Shown here: in pieces, positions 7,149 through 9,291 of the stretch
Position numbering within the stretch: position 1 is the stretch's first letter
Layout: the number at the start of each line of letters is the position of its first letter
Assembly: GCA_964487155.1 (NCBI GenBank)
Contig: CAZAQB010000131.1
Location: 1-9,291, forward strand
Length of the DNA: 9,291 nt
Direction of reading: 5' to 3'
DNA from: CAZAQB01 sp964487155
Lineage (GTDB): Bacteria; Pseudomonadota; Gammaproteobacteria; Nitrococcales; Nitrococcaceae
Made by a program: the position numbers and the translations under genes
The notes under the pieces: model-generated
What the model was told of the DNA's origin: nothing
Seen by the model: the letters and a program-made list of their open reading frames with translations, nothing else
Database searches by the model: none

Positions 7149-7802
7149 ATGGTACATCGTCCGCCTGTCGCCGTCCTGCTGGCCACTGTACTGGGGTTCG
7201 GCTGTCTGTACGCCCCCCAGCCCCTGCTGCCGCTGATGGCCGCCGAATTCGGCGTCAGCGCGCAGCGCGCCTCGCTGCTCATCACGCTTGCCCTGCTCCC
7301 CCCGGCGGTGGCTCCGCTGCTGTACGGCTACGTGCTGGAGGGCGTGGCGGCCGCCCGCATGGGGCGGGCGGTAAGCGGCATCCTGGCGGACCTGGGCGGC
7401 TGGCCAGTGGCCTTCGGCTTCTGGGGCCTGGGGCTGCCCGTGGCCCAGATCCCAATGGCCCGGCTGCCGGCGCAGGGCCAGAGCCATTTCGGGCGCATCC
7501 GGGCCGCCGTGCTGCCCCGCCTGCTGGGGGATCCGCGCTTCGGCTTCGCCTACCTGGCCATCCTGTGCGTGTTCTTCGTATTCGCGGGTTTTCTCAATGT
7601 GCTGCCGTTCCGCCTCGCAGAGCTCTCACCGGGCCTTGGCAGCACAGCCGTGGGGCTCGCCTACGGCGGCTACCTGGGCGGCAGCCTCGGCTCCTGGGCC
7701 GCCCCGGCGCTGCAGCGAAACCTGGGCTGGGGATCGCTGCTGGTGGTCATGGCGGTGGCCGCTGGCAGCCTGTTCCGGCTGATACGTGCCGAGGCGGCCT
7801 GA
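7149..7802 (+). CDS. Shortened major facilitator (MFS) transporter, probably a deletion remnant
   Basis: The 217-residue product is membrane-embedded but far below the roughly 390-400 residues of a 12-helix MFS exporter. Its start, LYAPQPLLPLMAAEFGVS (20-37), resembles helix 1 of the YnfM/AraJ-like exporters. Segments at about 6-31 and 41-64 look like helices 1 and 2. The text then passes directly to GRAVSGILADLGGWPVAF (72-89), which resembles the end of helix 5 and helix 6. Residues 131-157 resemble helix 7. Residues 166-185 begin like helix 8 but end like helix 11, and 192-211 like helix 12. Helices 3-4 and 9-10 appear missing, both without loss of frame. About six hydrophobic segments remain. 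The ATG has no Shine-Dalgarno in front. It may be a decaying gene or a reduced protein with a new role; transport activity is doubtful. It converges on the lipoprotein gene with a 12-base gap. Confidence 0.7.
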   Translation: MVHRPPVAVLLATVLGFGCLYAPQPLLPLMAAEFGVSAQRASLLITLALLPPAVAPLLYGYVLEGVAAARMGRAVSGILADLGGWPVAFGFWGLGLPVAQIPMARLPAQGQSHFGRIRAAVLPRLLGDPRFGFAYLAILCVFFVFAGFLNVLPFRLAELSPGLGSTAVGLAYGGYLGGSLGSWAAPALQRNLGWGSLLVVMAVAAGSLFRLIRAEAA

Positions 7803-7814
7803 CGCCGGAGGGCA

Positions 7815-8372
7815 TCAGTCCGCCAGAGTCAGGCTGGCGTGGCTGCCCAGCGCCCGGCGTATCCCTTCGACGGTGACCCGCTTCATCACCTGGGGCACGC
7901 CCCACTGCGCGCAGGCCAGCGACTCGACACGCTGGTCCGGTCCCTCCAGGGCCAGCACCAGCGCAAGGGTCTGGTAATCTTCGCGGCTGTTGTCGCTGCC
8001 GTCGAACCCTACGGTGACGGCGGCGGCGCGGGGCGCGGCTCGGGAGGCCAGCATGAAGATGTGCTGGTTGGACACCTCGCGCACGGTGTAGCGGCCGGGA
8101 TCCAGGCTCTGAGGCTGGCTGGCCTTGTCGCGCACCCGCAAGGCGCAGTAGGCCCCGTACTCGTTGACCTCGTACCAGGGCAGGATGCGACCCTGCTGGA
8201 AATACACCCGGTCTCTGCGGGCCGGCACTTCCAGGGCGTGGCTCAACTCCACCACCGAGCCGGTCGGCGGCCGGTAGTAAGGCGACGAGGTGTTGGGCTC
8301 GCCGTTGATGTAGGCGGGCTGGCAGCCGGCCAGTGCCAGGCCCAGGATGAAGGCAATAGCACGCAGTCCCAT
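7815..8372 (-). CDS. Small lipoprotein of unknown function
   Basis: The product has 185 residues. MGLRAIAFILGLALAGC is a short lipoprotein signal with the lipobox LAGC, so Cys17 should be the lipidated residue, and Gln at +2 predicts transfer to the outer membrane. The mature part has no further membrane segment and looks beta-rich, for example VELSHALEVPARRDRVYFQQG (41-61). Cys76 and Cys154 could pair in a disulfide. I know of uncharacterised proteobacterial lipoproteins with a similar layout, but cannot name a family with confidence. The ATG at 8372 is preferred because GGAGGG (8381-8386) lies eight bases upstream and the signal peptide follows at once. A frame continuing upstream to 9221 runs antisense through the phosphatase gene and is not believed. 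The gene is divergent from the phosphatase, with 99 bases between them. Confidence 0.8.
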   Translation of the reverse strand: MGLRAIAFILGLALAGCQPAYINGEPNTSSPYYRPPTGSVVELSHALEVPARRDRVYFQQGRILPWYEVNEYGAYCALRVRDKASQPQSLDPGRYTVREVSNQHIFMLASRAAPRAAAVTVGFDGSDNSREDYQTLALVLALEGPDQRVESLACAQWGVPQVMKRVTVEGIRRALGSHASLTLAD

Positions 8373-8471
8373 GGTGGAATCCCTCCGGCGGCGCTGGGGG
8401 CGGCAGCGGCGCCCCGCTGGCGATACCGGGTTAGATTGCCGGGCGGCAACGCAGTTCAAGAGGACGGGCCC
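8373..8471. promoter_or_regulatory. Divergent gap between the lipoprotein and phosphatase genes
   Basis: Both genes have clear ribosome binding sites here: GGAGGG (8381-8386, minus strand) for the lipoprotein and AAGAGGA (8458-8464, plus strand) seven bases before the phosphatase ATG. A small hairpin, TTGCC-GGGC-GGCAA (8436-8449), lies just upstream of the phosphatase site. A weak -10-like TAGATT occurs at 8432-8437 without a matching -35. The closeness of the two starts suggests a shared control region, but no operator is recognisable. Confidence 0.4.
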
Positions 8472-9194
8472 ATGAGAGCAGCGGGCCACACCCACGTCGG
8501 GCGGGTCCGGGCACGCAACGAGGACGCCATGGGCTGGGACGCCGAGCGCGGCGTCGCCGTGGTGGCGGACGGCATGGGCGGGCATCCCTGCGGCGACGTC
8601 GCCGCGCAGCTCGCCGTGGACGCGGCGCTGGAGGCGGTGCGCCGGGAAGCCGGTGACCGGCCATGGCTGGACGCCGGCGGCGACCCGGCGCGGCTGATGG
8701 GACTGCTGAACGCCGCGGTGCGCGCCCATGGGCAGCGCCACCCCCCGTGCGCCGGACTCGGCGCCACCGTCGTGTTGGCGGCCGTGGGCCAGGATGAAGT
8801 GGCGGTGGCGCACGCCGGGGACGCCCGGGCCTATCGGCTGCGTGGCGGCCGGTTCGAACCCCTGACCCGGGACCACAACCTGGCCGGGGAAGCCGTGGCC
8901 CGGGGCTGGCTCAGCCCGGAGGAAGCCCGCCACGCCCCGGAACGCCACCAGATCACCCGGGCCCTGGGCCTGGACGCCGAACCCGAGCCGGAGGTGCAGC
9001 GCTTTCGCCGCGAACCCGGCGACCTGCTGCTGCTGTGCTCCGACGGCCTGAGCGGGGAACTGCCGGACCGGGACATCCAGGATCTGCTGGAGGCGTCCGG
9101 ACCCGACCTTGAGCCCACCGCCCGGCGCCTGGTGCGCCAGGCGCTGGAGGCCGGCGGCAGCGACAACATCACGGTGGTGGTGGTGGGGCTGTAG
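8472..9194 (+). CDS. PP2C-type (PPM) Ser/Thr protein phosphatase
   Basis: The 240-residue single-domain protein is a metal-dependent phosphatase that would remove phosphate from Ser/Thr residues in the cytoplasm. The PPM motifs are all present: VRARNEDA (12-19) with Asp18, VADGMGGH (31-38) with metal-binding Asp33-Gly34, GATVVLAAV (97-105), VAHAGDARAYRLR (112-124), LTRDHNL (131-137), ITRALG (161-166), LLCSDGLSGEL (187-197) with Asp191, and GGSDNITVVVV (228-238) with Asp231-Asn232. The length is that of bacterial Stp1/PppA-like enzymes, with no extra sensor domain. The ATG at 8472 has AAGAGGA seven bases upstream and begins directly at the domain; the frame runs open to 7839 but that part is antisense to the lipoprotein gene. 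No Ser/Thr kinase, FHA protein or type VI secretion gene is seen in the window, so its partner kinase is unknown. A REP-like stem-loop starts eight bases after the stop. Confidence 0.93.
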   Translation: MRAAGHTHVGRVRARNEDAMGWDAERGVAVVADGMGGHPCGDVAAQLAVDAALEAVRREAGDRPWLDAGGDPARLMGLLNAAVRAHGQRHPPCAGLGATVVLAAVGQDEVAVAHAGDARAYRLRGGRFEPLTRDHNLAGEAVARGWLSPEEARHAPERHQITRALGLDAEPEPEVQRFRREPGDLLLLCSDGLSGELPDRDIQDLLEASGPDLEPTARRLVRQALEAGGSDNITVVVVGL

Positions 9195-9201
9195 CCGGGA
9201 T

Positions 9202-9234
9202 GCTGGGTTTCGCATGCTCAACCCAGCCTACGGG
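9202..9234 (-). repeat. REP-like stem-loop downstream of the phosphatase
   Basis: GCTGGGTT (9202-9209) pairs perfectly with AACCCAGC (9220-9227) around a ten-base loop containing GCATGC. On the minus strand the stem is preceded by CCCGTAG (9234-9228), the same GTAG head as the pair at 1660 and 1772, and both stem types end in GTT/AAC. The stem sequence otherwise differs, so it is a related but distinct subtype. GTAG-headed stems with GGTTGGGTT-like arms are common between genes in many Gram-negative genomes. Its place just after the phosphatase stop means it could also help end or protect that transcript. Confidence 0.6.
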
Positions 9235-9236
9235 CT

Positions 9237-9283
9237 CTGAGGACTGAGGACTGAGGACTGAGGACTGAGGACTGAGGACTGAG
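9237..9283. repeat. 7-base tandem repeat array (CTGAGGA)
   Basis: Six perfect copies of CTGAGGA run from 9237 to 9278 and a partial copy CTGAG ends at 9283, giving about 6.7 units without a mismatch. The unit is not a multiple of three and the array lies outside any gene, three bases beyond the REP-like element. Perfect heptamer arrays like this change length by replication slippage. No function can be read from it. Confidence 0.95.
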
Positions 9284-9291
9284 CGTGACGC

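Noticed and set aside
4063..7236. A 1057-codon open frame on the plus strand, antisense to the CheB-CheR gene
   Set aside because: It is a by-product of G/C-rich third positions in the real gene. The product is a low-complexity mix of Gln, His, Val, Ala and Gly with no domain, while the minus strand encodes full catalytic motifs.
7839..8471. N-terminal extension of the phosphatase frame
   Set aside because: It is antisense to the lipoprotein gene and has no domain. The ATG at 8472 begins at the PP2C fold and has its own ribosome binding site.
8373..9221. N-terminal extension of the lipoprotein frame through the phosphatase gene
   Set aside because: It is antisense to a complete PP2C domain; the ATG at 8372 has a good ribosome binding site and is followed at once by a lipoprotein signal.

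Overview
The window is very G+C-rich with strong G/C preference at third codon positions, and its gene content (CheB-CheR hybrid, PAS-GGDEF-EAL protein, two outer-membrane-type lipoproteins, REP-like palindromes) fits a free-living Gram-negative proteobacterium. A gammaproteobacterium of the Chromatiales/Ectothiorhodospiraceae kind is my best guess, but this rests on general style, not on a diagnostic gene.

Layout from left to right. Bases 1-100 hold the start of a minus-strand gene that leaves the window. After a non-coding divergent gap comes a plus-strand PQQ-dependent sugar dehydrogenase made as a lipoprotein (360-1607), with a hairpin directly against its ribosome binding site. It converges on a minus-strand two-gene signalling operon, and the 255-base convergent gap carries two REP-like stem-loops in opposite orientation. 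The operon reads from right to left: a CheB-CheR hybrid with an intermediate domain, a long N-E-E-L coiled coil and two PAS-like domains (4045-6969), then a PAS-PAS-GGDEF-EAL protein (1863-4064) whose start lies 20 bases inside the first gene. A short divergent gap leads to a plus-strand gene (7149-7802) that looks like a major facilitator transporter with matching pieces missing from both halves. It converges on a small lipoprotein of unknown function (7815-8372, minus). That gene diverges from a PP2C-type Ser/Thr phosphatase (8472-9194, plus). A third REP-like stem-loop and a 7-base tandem repeat close the window.

The clearest functional unit is the operon. The first protein has methylesterase and methyltransferase modules but neither a receiver nor a histidine kinase. 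The second has an apparently intact GGDEF site with an inhibitory I-site and a nearly complete EAL site. The overlap suggests coupled translation and a shared sensory pathway ending in cyclic di-GMP control; this link is inferred. I did not find a clearly new defence, mobile or CRISPR system. The most unusual items are the symmetrically shortened transporter, the covarying REP-like pair, the 7-base tandem array and the altered EAL motif.
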